This document shows, in pieces, positions 11,288 through 24,060 of a stretch of 64,000 bases of DNA; position 1 is the stretch's first letter; each line of letters opens with the position of its first letter. Position numbers and translations under genes: made by a program. The stretch spans positions 17,175,501 to 17,239,500 of the forward strand of contig CANTUQ010000058.1 of NCBI GenBank assembly GCA_947683425.1, read 5' to 3'. Under the pieces are notes generated by a model. It did not search any database and was not told where the DNA came from. It saw only the letters and a program-made list of their open reading frames with translations. Source of the DNA: Excoecaria cochinchinensis (Eukaryota > Streptophyta > Magnoliopsida > Malpighiales > Euphorbiaceae).

Positions 11288-12841
11288 TGTCTCTTAATTA
11301 ACTGTGCTTTATTTATATGCCAATTTATATGTTATTTTAGTTAAATCTTTAATTGATGTGTTTGTGGGGTTTAATAGAGGGAAGACTGTGGCATTATATA
11401 TCACATTGTCCATATTGAAAGTTCAGCTCTGCAGATCATGTGTTATATTTTGCATAATGTTAATTTGTAATTTTTATGTATTATGTTTTTTTTGTGTGAT
11501 TTGGAAATTGTGACTGAGATACTTTCTTTACTTACTATTATTACTGTTATTTTGCTTTTGCTGCTATTACAAAAATTTATGATTTTACTAATTAGCTGAT
11601 GCTATAAACACACAACCATTTTTTTTCTTTTATGTTCATCTAAATATAATTATGACATTAAAATATAATTTAAAAGCATTAATATTAGGAATACAAAACT
11701 ATGCAGTGCCAATAGAAGTCTATAAATATAGTGGACCGAGGATAGATTGGGTATGCCATGCAGTACATACCTAATTAATAAATTTGACTTGCACATGGAT
11801 ATGCATGCTGACCAACATTTTGTTGTTAAAATAAGATAGAAAAATGCGCAAGAAAAATAATAGTGGAATTAAATCATCCAATGAGACTTGAAATTAAATA
11901 CCGAACAGAAATAGCTAAATTCCAAGTTTATAGCAACTGTAGTTAACATTCACTAAATTCCACAAATTACCTGTATTTCCATTTCACTGAATACAAACAA
12001 ATAACATAATTATAGATAATAGAAATACAAACAAATTCCAACATTGAAAAATAAATATACTTACTGGTTTTTCCTTTCTTTTTTTAATATAACTTGGGAA
12101 GATAAATTTTCAAAATTCTTTGAAGTGTTTTCTGGAGTTCTTTATCTTCATAAACTTCACCTCATTCGTCTGGAAACTTGTTCAAATCGAAAAATCCATC
12201 AGCATGAAAATTCAAATCAAAATTGTGAACTTTCTTCTTTTTTGTATCAGATATCTCATCAATACGATTAAGATAAGGCTTAAAATTTGAATCAATATCT
12301 TTAGATGTATCAATTTGTTTAGATTTTAAGGAACTATAAGATTTTGAAGAAAGAAAAAACAAATTTGGATAGCCATATTAATCTTTGCATAAATATGGAG
12401 CATTGGAAATATGAAAAAGGTTGAAAATTACTTAGATGAATAGAAAATCACGTGGTATAATTAATGAAGGTTGAAAATCACTTATATAAAGGCAACTTAA
12501 ATAAGGGTATATTTGGTAAAAATCAATTGATGTGTATGGATTATATCAAAAGGTCATATATTATGAAACTAAAACACTTCTCTTAAATAACATCTATTAT
12601 GAAACAGAGTGAGTATTTAATTATTTGTATTCTTTATTACAGAATGCCATATATAATGTTGTTTAAGGATATAGAATTATTTTAGAGTTCCAAATACGCC
12701 GAAAAACGTAGAACACACCGAAATAACAGTGCGGTCAGCCAGGTATGACTGTCCTAAACGGCTCTTCCTGGCCAACTGGTGGACTATCCTGTTAGGCTGC
12801 ACAACACATATTAAAATGATCTGTTTTATGAACTAAGAATG
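11288..12841. other. AT-rich intergenic sequence
   Basis: No gene recognised; short open frames on both strands look like noise. A GC-richer patch at 12698-12805 ('cggtcagccaggtatgac..cctggccaactgg') borders the inverted repeat and may belong to the same viral-type insertion. Confidence 0.4.
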
Positions 12842-13913
12842 AAGTTTTAGATAGCAGGATTCCAGACTAAAGAATAAGAGTATCTTAATGAAAGAGAAAA
12901 GAGAAACTTAGAAACTCATGATTAAACCAAAGGATTTTTATTGATTACAAACCGCTTAATCCTCAAAAGAATTTAAGGTACATATTTATAGAGCTAGAGA
13001 AGGCTGGCTTACATCACACCTTACATCATTAGGATAAGGAGGAATCTCCTTTATAAAAGTAACTTTACAAAAGTAAGATAAATAGGAATTTAAAAAAGAA
13101 ACTTTATAAAAGCTACTTTACTTAAAGATGAAATATATTCCTATCTTTTTACAAAGCTATTTTATTAAAGCTAATTACTTTAGTCATTCTGTCGGATAGG
13201 CTCATGTGAAGGAGACATGTTGAAATCTTCAGGATCAATATCGTCAAAACGAAGATGAGGGGTCCAATCTAGGTCATCATTTCCTTTGTCCTTTTGTGCT
13301 GGTGGTGTGGAAAGGAAATTCTCTGCTATGTCTTCATCAATGGGAATGTCCAACTGCATGTAAGGATCCTATGAATCTTGAAACAATGAGTCCAAATAGT
13401 TTGGTCTCTGTGAGGATTCCGCAGTATCAAAAGTTGGTATCAAAATAAGGATCAATGTTGTGGCAGTTCCTAGGAAATGATGACCTAGATTGGACCCCTC
13501 ATCTTTGCTTTGATGATATTCATCCTGAAAATTTCAACATGTCTCCTTCACATGACCCTATCCGACAGAAGGACTAAAGTAATTAGTTTTAATAAAGTAG
13601 CTTTGTAAAAAGATGGGAATATATTCCATCTTTAAGTAAAGTAGCTTTTGTAAAGTTTCTTTTTTAGATTTCTTTTTATCTTATTTTTGTAAAGTTAATT
13701 TTGTAAAGTAGATTCCTCCTTATCCTAATGATGTAAGGTGTGATATAAGCCAGCCTTCTCTGGCTCTATAAATATGTACCTTAAATCATTTTGAGAATTA
13801 AGCGGTTTGTAAGCAATAAAAATCCTTTGGTTTAATCATGAGTTTTAAGTTTCTCTTTTATTTTTCATTAAGATACTCTTATTCTTTAGTTTGAGATCCT
13901 GCTATCTAAAACT
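12842..13913. repeat. Inverted duplication of a probable endogenous pararetrovirus segment
   Basis: Left arm 12842-13285 and right arm 13472-13913 (about 440 bp each, roughly 90% alike) face away from each other across a 186-bp centre. From centre outwards each arm reads: the last ~30 codons of an acidic ORF ending in a stop (near 13580 on the right; near 13175 on the left, minus), AT-rich sequence, a 35S-like promoter, a TATA box, and an AATAAA signal (13815 right; complement at 12937 left). The left-arm frame continues back into the centre with an in-frame stop. This order matches the 3' coding end plus large intergenic region of Caulimoviridae, which plants often carry as rearranged copies. 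No reverse transcriptase is present, so an LTR-type origin is not excluded. Confidence 0.45.
13729..13776 (+). promoter_or_regulatory. 35S/as-1-like promoter, right arm
   Basis: TGATGTAAGG-TGTGATATAAG (13729 on) resembles the caulimovirus activator with two TGACG boxes in which C has become T at CpG. TATAAATA lies at 13767-13774 and AATAAA about 45 nt later. The left arm has the mirrored set (TGATGTAAGGTGTGATGTAAG on minus near 13009-13028; TATA at 12983-12990). Confidence 0.45.
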
Positions 13914-15155
13914 CATTAATTCGTAACATAAAACAACAAAAGTTGCATATTACGTTATTTTTAATTTTATTAGAATGCAATAAAGTATAAGCTTTTTATT
14001 CGTAAAATATGCAATTGAAAATATCATATTTGCATATGATCAACAAAATAGTAAAGTTGGAACTTCAAGCCATGAGAAATAAATGATCAACAAAATAGTA
14101 AAGTTGAGACTTTAGAGCAATGGAAAACAATTGATATCGATGCAAATTAATTTCATCAAATGAATAATGGTTGAATTGAATTATAACAACATATTGTTAT
14201 TTTCTATTGAAAATACTTTTTTATTATAATAAATGTTTTTAATGGTAATAAATTTCAAATTTTGAATTTCCTTGAATATTTATTATTAAAACTATTAAAA
14301 ATTGTATAAAATATATACATAATATACATTATTGGATATTATAAACAAATATATATGTATAATTAAAAAATATGATACAAATTTTAAAAATATAAGAACA
14401 ATTTTTAGAGAATAGCTAGAAAAAATTGAAAATAGGTTTTGAAGTTTTTTTTTTTTTCTAAATTTATTCATTGTTCCAAGTTCTAACCCGTTGTATTAAA
14501 ATCAAGTTGAACCGAATGGATACTTTCACTTGCTGTCATCCCCCAGTGATCGCATGGATTTCATTTCAAAAGTCAACACATCTAATGGCCGTTGCGCATT
14601 TTATAAGCTATCGTATCAGACATATGACAAAATAAGTTCCGGTTGCAACTGTTACCCAGTCACATCATGCCACCTGTTCAGAAATAAGCCAATGAATTGA
14701 TGCCACGTATTCGCGAAAACTCCCTTCTTGTCCTGCAGCGAAACGGTACGCTCATCGCCTGTTTGAGATTTGCTATTTCGCCCTCGCAGAAACGTTTCAA
14801 TTTGAAGCAAAGCGAATCGTTACACTCATGCGTTTCTTTATTACTGCGATCGCAAATCTATCACCCATTAGGTTAATTCGTATGATTTCTCGCCATTTTG
14901 TCCATTTCAGGCGATAGGTAGCTCCATATCTCCACGTTTACAATTTAGTTTTTCACTCTTCAATCTGTGCATGTCAATTAGGGTTTCATGTTGATTTAGA
15001 TCTCAAAATGTATTGTCTCAAGTAAAACCCGATTTTGTTTCAATTTTTAATTTATTCGCAGGTGAAGAATTGGATATAGTATAACGGTCAAGGTGAGTTT
15101 ACTTGTTCAGATCTGGAATTGGTTTAATTTTTGAGATTTGGAGCCAGGAGTAAGA
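13914..15155 (+). other. Spacer and presumed leader of the coiled-coil gene
   Basis: 13914-14700 is AT-rich with no gene seen. From about 14700 the base composition rises. 14740-15155 probably holds the promoter and 5'UTR of the downstream gene, with possible UTR splice sites ('tttcag' near 14910, 'ttcgcaggtgaag' near 15055) and a 'ttagggttt' box near 14978. Exact exon limits cannot be set. Confidence 0.35.
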
Positions 15156-18100
15156 ATGGAGGACGATAAGAAGAAGAAAAGGAACAAGAAAAAGAAAAAC
15201 AAGCAGACTAAAACGACGGAAGATGATGTCTCTGTTGGTGCGGATCGAAATGGTGCGAGTAATGGGAAGAATGATCATAATCAAGTTGTCGACCTCAAGG
15301 AGCAAAATGGCGCTGTCCAAAATGCTGATACGGATAGGCATCAGAACAATGGAACAGAAACTGTAAGTTTTTATTCAGCTGATTTTTGCTTCTTGATGTT
15401 CCTTGTTGAAAGTTTTTGTTTGTTTAATGTGTCTTATACATTCGTTTTAACATCCTTTAAGGCATTGTAGAGGCAAAGTTTGGCTTGTAATTACCTTGTC
15501 TCCATGAGCAGCAGCTGATGTTAAACTTAGTGACCCAATTTATAAAATCTTAGCCGTTTCTTTCTTTATTTAGTTCCCCTTTTGCTTCTATTTTCTACGC
15601 TCTGTATGAGGAATAATAATTTTGCAACTCCTTTTAAAATTATGTTTCATAGTCCATCTTAACCGAAGCTGAGAAGCAACAGTGGCTGCAAAGAGAGGTG
15701 ACTCATCTGAATTGTTAGTTTATTTCTGCCCATCTTGTCTCCTTGAGTTATATTAGAAATTTTTGAGCATGAAACAGGTCTTTGTTTCTACAGGCCATAT
15801 TGAAAGGCACAATAAAACATTTTCAAGATGCTAATGATTCACACATAGAGAAAGAGGTATAATTTAGTTCTAATTGTGGGAATGGCCATATCAAATTGTT
15901 AATGATCTCCTACAAATATACAATTAGTAGACACTCCTTTCATTCCACTTTAAGTGCCTCTTTTGAGATTGTTTTTCTGTTCCACTTTAGATGTCACTCT
16001 TGAGAATTTTAAAAAAATTAATGCACTTTTTTTTTTGTCTTTATTTTAGTATTTTAAATGCATTCATATGTTTCTTATCTCATTTTCTATGCTAATTAAT
16101 GAAAAGATAATTTAGTTAATTACTAATATTTTTAAAATATTGAGATGTTTTAATTATTTCCTTAATATGTGTGTCAAGAGTTAAAAGGGACATTTAAAGA
16201 GAATTGGATATAGTACCATGTTACACAATTTCTTATTTTTTTGTGCGGGGCACAATGTAACCCAATGCAATTATTTGACAGGCAGTCTTAGAGGAGAAAA
16301 TCAAACTGTTAGAGAAGGAAAATGATTCAGAAAGACAGAAGCAGGTACTACCAACTTAATCAATTTGGAAGAGAAAAGAAGATTTTTCATAATGATTTTT
16401 TAGTTGTTGGCAATTCTTTTTGATTTCTTTCTAATTATGTCGGAGGATTCCTATGTTTGTCTTGATGATGTTTTTGCAGGCTTCATTAGAGGAGACGATC
16501 AACCAATTAAGAAATGTTAATTATTCAACTTCACAAAAACAGGTACTGTAAATTCAATCTAATTGTTAGATAGTTTGGAAAATTTTGGAAGTTTCCAGAC
16601 TGGAAAAAATTTCTTAAGTTCTGTTTGAAAAGACAATAATATCATTTCCTCATTTTAATCTTGCCTTTGCAATGTTCTCGAGAAGACCAAATAATCAAGA
16701 TTTTCTTTTGCAGGCTATGTTTGAAGAAACAATCCAACAATTGAAAAGTGAAAATGATTCACAGAGAGAGAGAGAGGTGAGAAGGATTACCTAAGCATTG
16801 GGATAGCCAATCAAGTTTTGCACAAACTTTATGTTCTGCATTTACTTTGTACATTGCAATGTATATTCTTCTATTTTTTACGTTCCTGGCTGGCCTAATG
16901 AGATAATATGCAGGCTAGTCTAGAGAAGAAAATTGTTCAATTGCTGAGTGAAAAGGACTTGTCTCTTCAGAAAGAGGTAATATTTGTTTGGAATAGGTCT
17001 ATGAATGATGTTCTCTTTTAACTCTTTAGGCTTGGGTTTTTGTCGGCATCTGCTTTGCAATTATGCCATTGTAATCATTTAGGCTTCCTAGCACTTGAAA
17101 TTGGGTTAAGGTTGAGTCCACCTTGGAATATGCATTGGTAACTTGAAGTTATGTTAAGTTCAGGTCCGCTTGGAGGAGAGACTTGTGCACTCAATGGATG
17201 ATAATGCCCTTTTGGATATAAAAGTGGTAAGCTTTTGTGCTTCATACCCCTAGGCACTGCTTCCTTTTAGTGACATTATTTTTGATAAATTGTGCTATTT
17301 ATAACTGGACATATGGGCCTATTTTCAGTTTGGTGAATAAGTTAATTCTTCAACTATTGTATCAAATTTCAATTTTGTTCCCTATTTGGTTATCACTGCC
17401 AGAATAGCAAATGTTCTGGGGAGATTCATCCTTAATCCAACAATATTTGCTGGAAAATTTTTCCTAATACTTGAAAGCAGGATTAGAAGCAATCAAATAG
17501 ATTTTTTAAGTAGACTTCTAAACAAAAGAAAACACCTTTGCAAGTAGCAACATGTGTCGGATACCTCTGCAAAATTTACCGTAATGCTTGCAATTCTGGC
17601 ATTGATGATGAAATTGTGGATAAATTAGAACTGAACTAGTGCGCCTTTCCTGACTGAATAGACTGAGTATGCAATTTCTAGTATTTGGTTGTGAGGATTG
17701 ATTTTCAATTTTTTCTAGTCCAGCTATCTTAAATAACTTCTGCGATGTTCCACAGGCAAACTTGGAGGAAAAAATCAAACTACTAGATAGTGAGAAAAAT
17801 TCAATGACTCTAACTGAGGTATGACTTTTTTGTCATGCACATTGGTATTGTCTGCTCCATCCTTATCTGCCGTCTCTCTACATTTTAAAAAATATGTTTG
17901 GCTTAGTACTAGTGTATTTTTAGATGTATTATATGCATCCAACGATTGTCTGTTTCACATTTATTTAGTACTTTTGTAAGCAATTCTATAAAGCCTGGAT
18001 AATTTCTTTTTAGATCCCTTGATGTGTCATTTTCTTCTATTCTGAAATGTGATATATCCAAACCTTTTTTCTTTTTCATCTTGTACTTTCAAAGCAATTT

Positions 18101-19728
18101 TAAGTTTGGATCATCTTCTTTTGAACACTTATGATACATTAATGCAAATAGCAGATGGGTGCATTGCTTTTACATCTACCAAAAGAAAGTTCAATATTTT
18201 ATATTTTTTCCTATTCAAGATGTGGAAGGTACATGATATGTGTAATCTTTGGGTGTCTGTCTGATGAAAAGGGAAATTTTTGTGGGATAGGGGTTGTCAT
18301 GCTGCTATACCTCTTGTTCTCTTCATTTGGATTGTCTCAGATTATTTTGTCCCTACATCTTTGTTATCTTAGTTAACAATGGCATCCATAAGCTTCATTC
18401 ATTATTGAGCTGATTTGATCGTGAAAGGATTTATTGTTGAATTTCTAATGCTGAATAATATTTTTCAGACTGCAACCAAAGAAACAGTTGCTAGAATGAA
18501 TGTTGATATTGCGAGATTACGGATGCAGGTATAGAGCTTTATTTGCTTTTATATTTTACATGGTTATGGAGTTTCGGGGATGTCATTGGGTTCACTGCTC
18601 CAAAGTAGTTTACATTTTAGTTGAATGATTAGGAAATGACCATTCCAGGGTACATTTTGTTTTTGTTCTGATATGGAAATTAAAACAAAGCCTGACAGGT
18701 GGTGGAGTTGGAAGAATCCAGGAATAGCCTAATGAAAGAAAACCAACAATTGATGGAGAACATCTCAGGTCTGCAGCTACAGCTTCAGAACCTAGAAAAC
18801 ACTGCATCAGTGAGCACATCAGATGAACTGAAAAGGGTCGGCTTCCTATACCCATGTTCTCTATTTTTTTACCAGTTACTTTTGGTTATAATATCAGGCT
18901 TTGGCTGGGGAAGCATTTGTTTGCCATGTTATTATTCCTCTAGTTGACAGTTTTTGAAATTTGACAAACATTTTTTTTTTTCCGGAAAAATGATGTTTTA
19001 TTATGTCTGATGTAGCGTACTTCTGAACATGAGGACAAGGACTCCCAAATTGAAGCAGCTTGTGCACTGGTTGATAAATTGATCACAGAAAATGCAGAGC
19101 TGATTGAGAAGGTAACAAACTGTCTCCTATGCCTATGTTATCCTGTTCCAGTTTAACACCTGCCGTGGATAGTACTCATCAGCATGTGTAAGGGAGAGGG
19201 GTTTGGTATCATTATGCTAAAATCTTCATTGTGCATTAAATGTGTGTGCATGTGCACATAGTATGGGCATATATGCAAGACAGGAAGGTTGTGTTTCTTA
19301 TGTGATGCTTGTTGTGCCACTGCGTTGATTCTCAGGTGAATGAGCTGTATATTAAGCTTGACCAACAAAGGTCTACAGCTGAGCTTGCTTCTGCCACAGG
19401 CAGTGATTACACGGATGGAAATGCTGAAATCACCCGTGGAGATGTCCCAATGCCTGCATCAAGTGAATACACGGTGGACCATAAGTTGCATTCCTTGGAA
19501 GTTGAACATGCTGCTGAAGTTGCGTATGCTGCAGAAGCTGATACTGGAGAAATTGTTCAAATTCCTTTGGATGATAATGAGCTACGGGATTTGGAGCTGC
19601 AGCCTAGTGAGAGTACTAAAATGGAGGCTGTGCCACTTACAGATGCTCCGTTGACTGGGGCTCCTTTCCGCTTATTATCATTTGTTGCTAAATATGTTAG
19701 TGGGGCCGATTTGGTTGAAAAAAATTAA
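15156..19728 (+). CDS. Plant coiled-coil protein (myosin-heavy-chain-related type), 13 exons
   Basis: Predicted 459 residues. Exons: 15156-15362, 15653-15697, 15794-15856, 16282-16344, 16480-16542, 16714-16776, 16914-16976, 17164-17226, 17756-17818, 18469-18528, 18699-18836, 19016-19111, 19336-19728; all junctions are phase 0 with GT-AG ends. The N-terminus is very basic (MEDDKKKKRNKKKKNK, possible nuclear signal), then a polar linker. Residues ~70-330 are heptad-rich coiled coil. The C-terminal ~50 residues (DAPLTGAPFRLLSFVAKYV) form a conserved plant tail I recall from unannotated coiled-coil proteins. Exons 3-9 are each 63 bp. The exon-11 donor at 18837 (GTCGGC) is weak; GTGAGC at 18810 is an in-phase alternative giving nine fewer residues. 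No enzymatic motif; the molecular role is unknown. Confidence 0.85.
15931..16215. mobile_element. Stowaway-like MITE in an intron of the coiled-coil gene
   Basis: Left end 'actcctttcattccactttaag' and the reverse complement of the right end ('actatatccaattctcttta') are imperfect terminal inverted repeats of the Stowaway 'CTCCNTYCRTTCC..' type, flanked by TA. The interior is AT-rich and non-coding. Ends are approximate. Confidence 0.45.
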
Positions 19729-20420
19729 CACATTAATTTTGGGGTCTGCTGGGCAAGCAAAGGTTTTACTTGATTCTTTTTACATATACAGGTTACTTTT
19801 CCATTAGAGTTGCTCGTCATGTAGAGATTTATGAGTTTGTTTACTACACAAGGTGTTCAAGTGAAATATATACCATTTTTTTCTTCGGGGTATTTGCTGT
19901 AATCTCGAGCTTTGACATGTTTTCGAAGCTTTGCTCAAGAGGAGAAAAATACACGAAACTAAATTTCTTCAACATAATTCTACAAAGTCTTTATATTTGA
20001 TATTAATTTTTTTTTTCTTTGTTAATCGATGAGCAAATTGAAGATTAAATTTCACGGGAGGCACACATTTTTTAGAGAATTGCTGATATGGAAGAAAGAG
20101 AATTCCTGTTAACCAAACAATTCAGATATTTAACAAAGTGAATCTATTTGCTCTTGCAGTATTTTGGAAAACTTTGTTACAATCATCACTGTGAATAAAC
20201 AAATACTAATCAGATGAATTTATCAGCTAATATGCAAAGAGGATCACATAATTGAAACTTATGAGCTAAAATTCTAAGGGGATCAGGCCAGTGTTTTACC
20301 ACAAGGAGGGACTTTCGTGGAAGCTTGCTAGGAGCTTAACGCCTTAACCAAAAGATATGTAGGAAGAAACAAACTCTAGGAAGAAATATTCTATACATTA
20401 AATAATAGTGGACAAATTGG
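19729..20420. other. Intergenic stretch between convergent genes
   Basis: Holds the presumed 3'UTRs of the coiled-coil gene (plus) and the receptor kinase (minus). No further gene recognised. Confidence 0.5.
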
Positions 20421-22520
20421 TTAAGCAGTTTGATTATTCGATCCCTTGTTCTCCTCTGATAATGTGTTGTTCACAGCATTGGCTGGTTGGATTTCCTCAA
20501 TCATTTTAACCACTTCATTCATGGTAGGTCTAATGTCCGGTACTCTTACAACACAAGCCATTGCTATTTGTAGCATCTGCACCATCTCTTCTTCAATATT
20601 ATGGTATCTCAGCAGCTCCACATCAAACACCTCAGCCGTCCATTCCTCACGAACAACAGACTGGACCCATCTTGGAAGATCTACCACATCATCTTGCCCT
20701 GTTGTCTGGACTGGTGCTTTACCTGTCAGCATTTCGAGAACAAAAACCCCAAAACTGAATACATCGGATTTTTGAGTAGATTTTCGTGTTTCAATCACCT
20801 CAGGAGCTCGGTAGCCTGCACTTCTAGATTGGGCATCAGGGTAACTAATTATAGGAGCTAAACCAAAATCTGAAATGCAGCTGCAGAGGTCTTGAGTGAT
20901 GAGTACATTAGAGGACTTGATATTGCCATGAACGAATTTCCCTCCACCAGCAGAATGGATATGGGCAATCCCTCTTGCAGTTTCAAGTGAAATCTTCACT
21001 CTGGAATCCCAGTCTAGCGGAGCTCGTCCAGAATTACTGCTTCCTGCTGTCATTTAATAATGGGAGTTATAGCAGGAAAGAGGACGCAGCAAATAAAACT
21101 GCAGCCTGCAGGGCAAACAATTCCTAGTATAGAAAGAATATGAAGAAGGTAACTGGATAGACATACCATGCAATAATGCGAAAAAGCTTCCACCAGCCAC
21201 ATAGTCAGAAACCAGGAGTTTCTCATCCTTGGAATAGTAATAAGCCCGGAGAGGAACGACATTTGGGTGCTGGCCAACTCTTCCTACAGCCTCCATTTGC
21301 TGCTCAAACTCTCTTTTCCCTGCCACCACATCTCTTAACCTCTTCACAACTACAATTTTTCCTTCTTCCAAGACAGCCTTATACGTCGTTCCATAACTTC
21401 CTTTCCCCAATACTTCAGCTGAAGCTCTTAGTAAATCCTCAAGATCAAAGTTATATGAACTACCTTCAAAAAATACTAACTTGTTCTTCTCCGTATCTTG
21501 CACCCCACTCCCAAAGTCTTCCCTAGGCTTCTCATTCCTTCCTCCTTTCCCTTTTAGTTCACCACTGTCGCGGCCATCTTTTTTCTTGAAGCAGCACACC
21601 AATATCATCAGAAACAAAAATAGCGGCACCAGAGATGCTCCAATTGCTATGGCAACAACAGACTTGGTACTAAGTTTCTTCTTGTTACCAGTGGTCGGTT
21701 TTGGAGCATTGGTTGGTGAGGGTGGTATGGATGTGTGGGACGGAGAAGGTGAAGGTGAAGATGAAGGTGAAGGTGAAGGGGATGGTACAAAGGTAGAACA
21801 TTGGTTTAGTGGCGGTCCACATAGCATATTGTTCCCCTCAAAGGAAGAGGAAGGGAACTTTTGAAGGTTTGATGGAATTGAACCGTTCAAGTTGTTGTGA
21901 CTCAAGTTTAACTGTTTAAGCTTTGAGCTGTTGATTTCAGGAATGGGTCCTGTGAGGGAGTTTTTTTGGAGGCTAAGACTACTAAGATTTGTTAATTTTT
22001 GTATCGCGAGAGGAATTTTGCCAGTGAAAGAATTGAAGGAGAGATCAAGTGAATTAAGCTGGGAGGAGAGAGATGAAGGAATGCTACCTGAAAAGTTGTT
22101 ATCCTGAAGGTATACATATTGAAGAGAAGGAAGGGAGAGCAAATCAGATGGAAGATTTCCACTGAGGCGATTCGAGCGAAGACTTAAGGTCTCAAGAGCA
22201 TTCAACTCCCCAAGTGTGTTGGCTGGAATGGGACCATACAGTCCAACACCAGGGAGCCGGACAGTGAGTACATGGGAGTGATTTGTGTTGCATGATATAC
22301 CAATCCATGAAGTGCATACAGAGGTACTAGAATTCCAATTAAGTTTCCGGACATGAGGAACCACCGCAGCAAAGTTAAGAAGGGCTTGTTTATCAGATTG
22401 TGGGTCACCATTAGTATGGGAGGCGGAAAACAGAAGTAAGAGAAACGTCAGTGCTTGCAGAAATGATACTATCTTCATAGAGTGTGTTGATGAAATGTTT
22501 TGCAGTCGATTGCAATGCAT
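20421..22520 (-). CDS. LRR receptor-like kinase, probable pseudokinase (At5g58300-like)
   Basis: Two coding exons: 21167-22520 and 20421-21043, joined phase 1 (donor GTATGT; acceptor CAG at 21044-21046). The frame opens at 22520, but the ATG at 22478 gives a clean signal peptide (MKIVSFLQALTFLLLLFSA) and is the likelier start; protein 644 residues. Order: signal peptide; LRR N-terminal cap (CTSWIGISC); about five to six LRRs; Ser/Pro-rich spacer (about residues 235-265); one membrane helix (VVAIAIGASLVPLFLFLMIL); cytoplasmic kinase fold. The kinase keeps a glycine loop (LGKGSYG), the VK lysine and DFG, but the catalytic loop is HGN instead of HRD. This matches the known 'probable inactive receptor kinase' subfamily; such proteins act as scaffolds or co-receptors at the plasma membrane. 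The kinase tail ends in an Asn-rich stretch. Intact. Confidence 0.92.
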
Positions 22521-22536
22521 AATCTCAGAAATTCCT

Positions 22537-24060
22537 CTTATTTCCCTGCTGAAACAGAAAATATTTCAAGACATTAGTTCCAATAACAATAACCAGCACA
22601 AAACGAAAGGGTTCACAACATAGCAAAAAGGTAGACAGAAAGAAAAAACCTCTTGTTCAGGAAAGCATGAAGACCGTCACTAGCAAAGTGTACCATTTAT
22701 GAACTAGATGCAAGAACATCAAGAAGAGCCATAAAGAACATATCTAGAAGAAACGAATTGATCATCAATAAATACAACGATACTAATGCCCTGCTAATTA
22801 TATTATCAACCCTTAAAAAAAAAAAAAAAAGATTCCCAAAACTTCACTTACTCCTTTTGAAGGAAGTAGGTGCCACAAATGGAAACCTCGACTCTACTTA
22901 ATCTCTAACAGACACCTGCCCTAATCCCATGCCAAAGATATAAAGAAAGAAAGATAAATAGCTACTTCAACTCATTGTCCACTGCCAACCCAACAATATT
23001 GAACACAGCTGAATGGCCAAGGACAAAAGAAGGGTGCAAAAGAGAAATAGCAGAATGTTCAGGCACTGAATGAGTAAGTGTTCAATATTTAACAATTTTA
23101 GCTCGATGGCATGAAACATCATGGTATAATGTTTTCCTTATCTTACATTTTTTTTTATTTAGTAATATACTATACCTCTGGATTCCTATGAATATGTATA
23201 AATGTGTAGTATTTAATTAAGTAGAATTGAAGTGAATCACTGTTAACTACAGAAAAGCAAAAGCAAATCATTTTTGTGCTAAAGAGAGAACATTAAAGGA
23301 AGCAATGATGAATCCTTGTAGCTCTTTTATAAATCTTCCCTTTGATTGCTTAAAGGTAGTTGACAACTAGCACAATTGATGGAATTTCTTTTCTTAAAAA
23401 AAAAAGTAGCAAATGTGTGAACTTTATAAAGGTAATTTGCATAACATCATTGAATTCTCAGAGAAGACAAATAAAATTCAAGTATCATAGGCATTTTTTT
23501 TCTCAATTTTTGTTGTATGTTTATATTTAGAGAAAGCACTGCACAAAAGGCTAGTAACTCCTATCTGAACTACTAATGCATTATCCCAATTCTGAATGTA
23601 CATATCATATAACAGAAATTTAAATTCATTGACAAAAAACATGAAAATAAAATAAAAACAGACTGTTGTTTTCCTTGACTTTCTCAGGAACCAAACAGAG
23701 AAGAGCAGGAATTAGAAACCAAAAACATCAAAATCTCAAGAAAATTCTGAAAAAAAAAAATCGCATTTATAAATGTATCACTCACATGAAAGCAATTAAA
23801 GGGAGAAAGGAAGAGGGAAGAGAAAGAAAAAACCTTGAAATGGGGCAAAAAATGGGAGCAGAGAGTGAAGTAACCACTGGTAGAAAAAGAAGATGAGAAT
23901 AACTGGACGCAAAGAAGAGAGTGAATAAAAGGAAAGAAAACTTGAAGAAGAAGGAGAGGAAAAGAGAAAAGTAGTTGAAGGAGTAGAAGAGAGAATCCTA
24001 ACGTTCAAAAGAAAATACTATGAAACCTTACCCGTCAAGCAAAAGAAGCCTTACGCGTAG
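22537..24060 (-). promoter_or_regulatory. Presumed 5'UTR intron and promoter of the receptor pseudokinase
   Basis: On the minus strand an acceptor TTTCAG lies about 30 nt upstream of the coding exon (near 22550). A CT-rich leader at about 23834-24010 ends in CAAG followed by GTTTTT (near 23833). A 1.28-kb 5'UTR intron is inferred; the sequence between is non-coding. Confidence 0.4.

Noticed and set aside
21176..21864. Long plus-strand open frames over the receptor kinase
   Set aside because: Shadows of the Ser/Pro-rich and kinase coding sequence on the minus strand.
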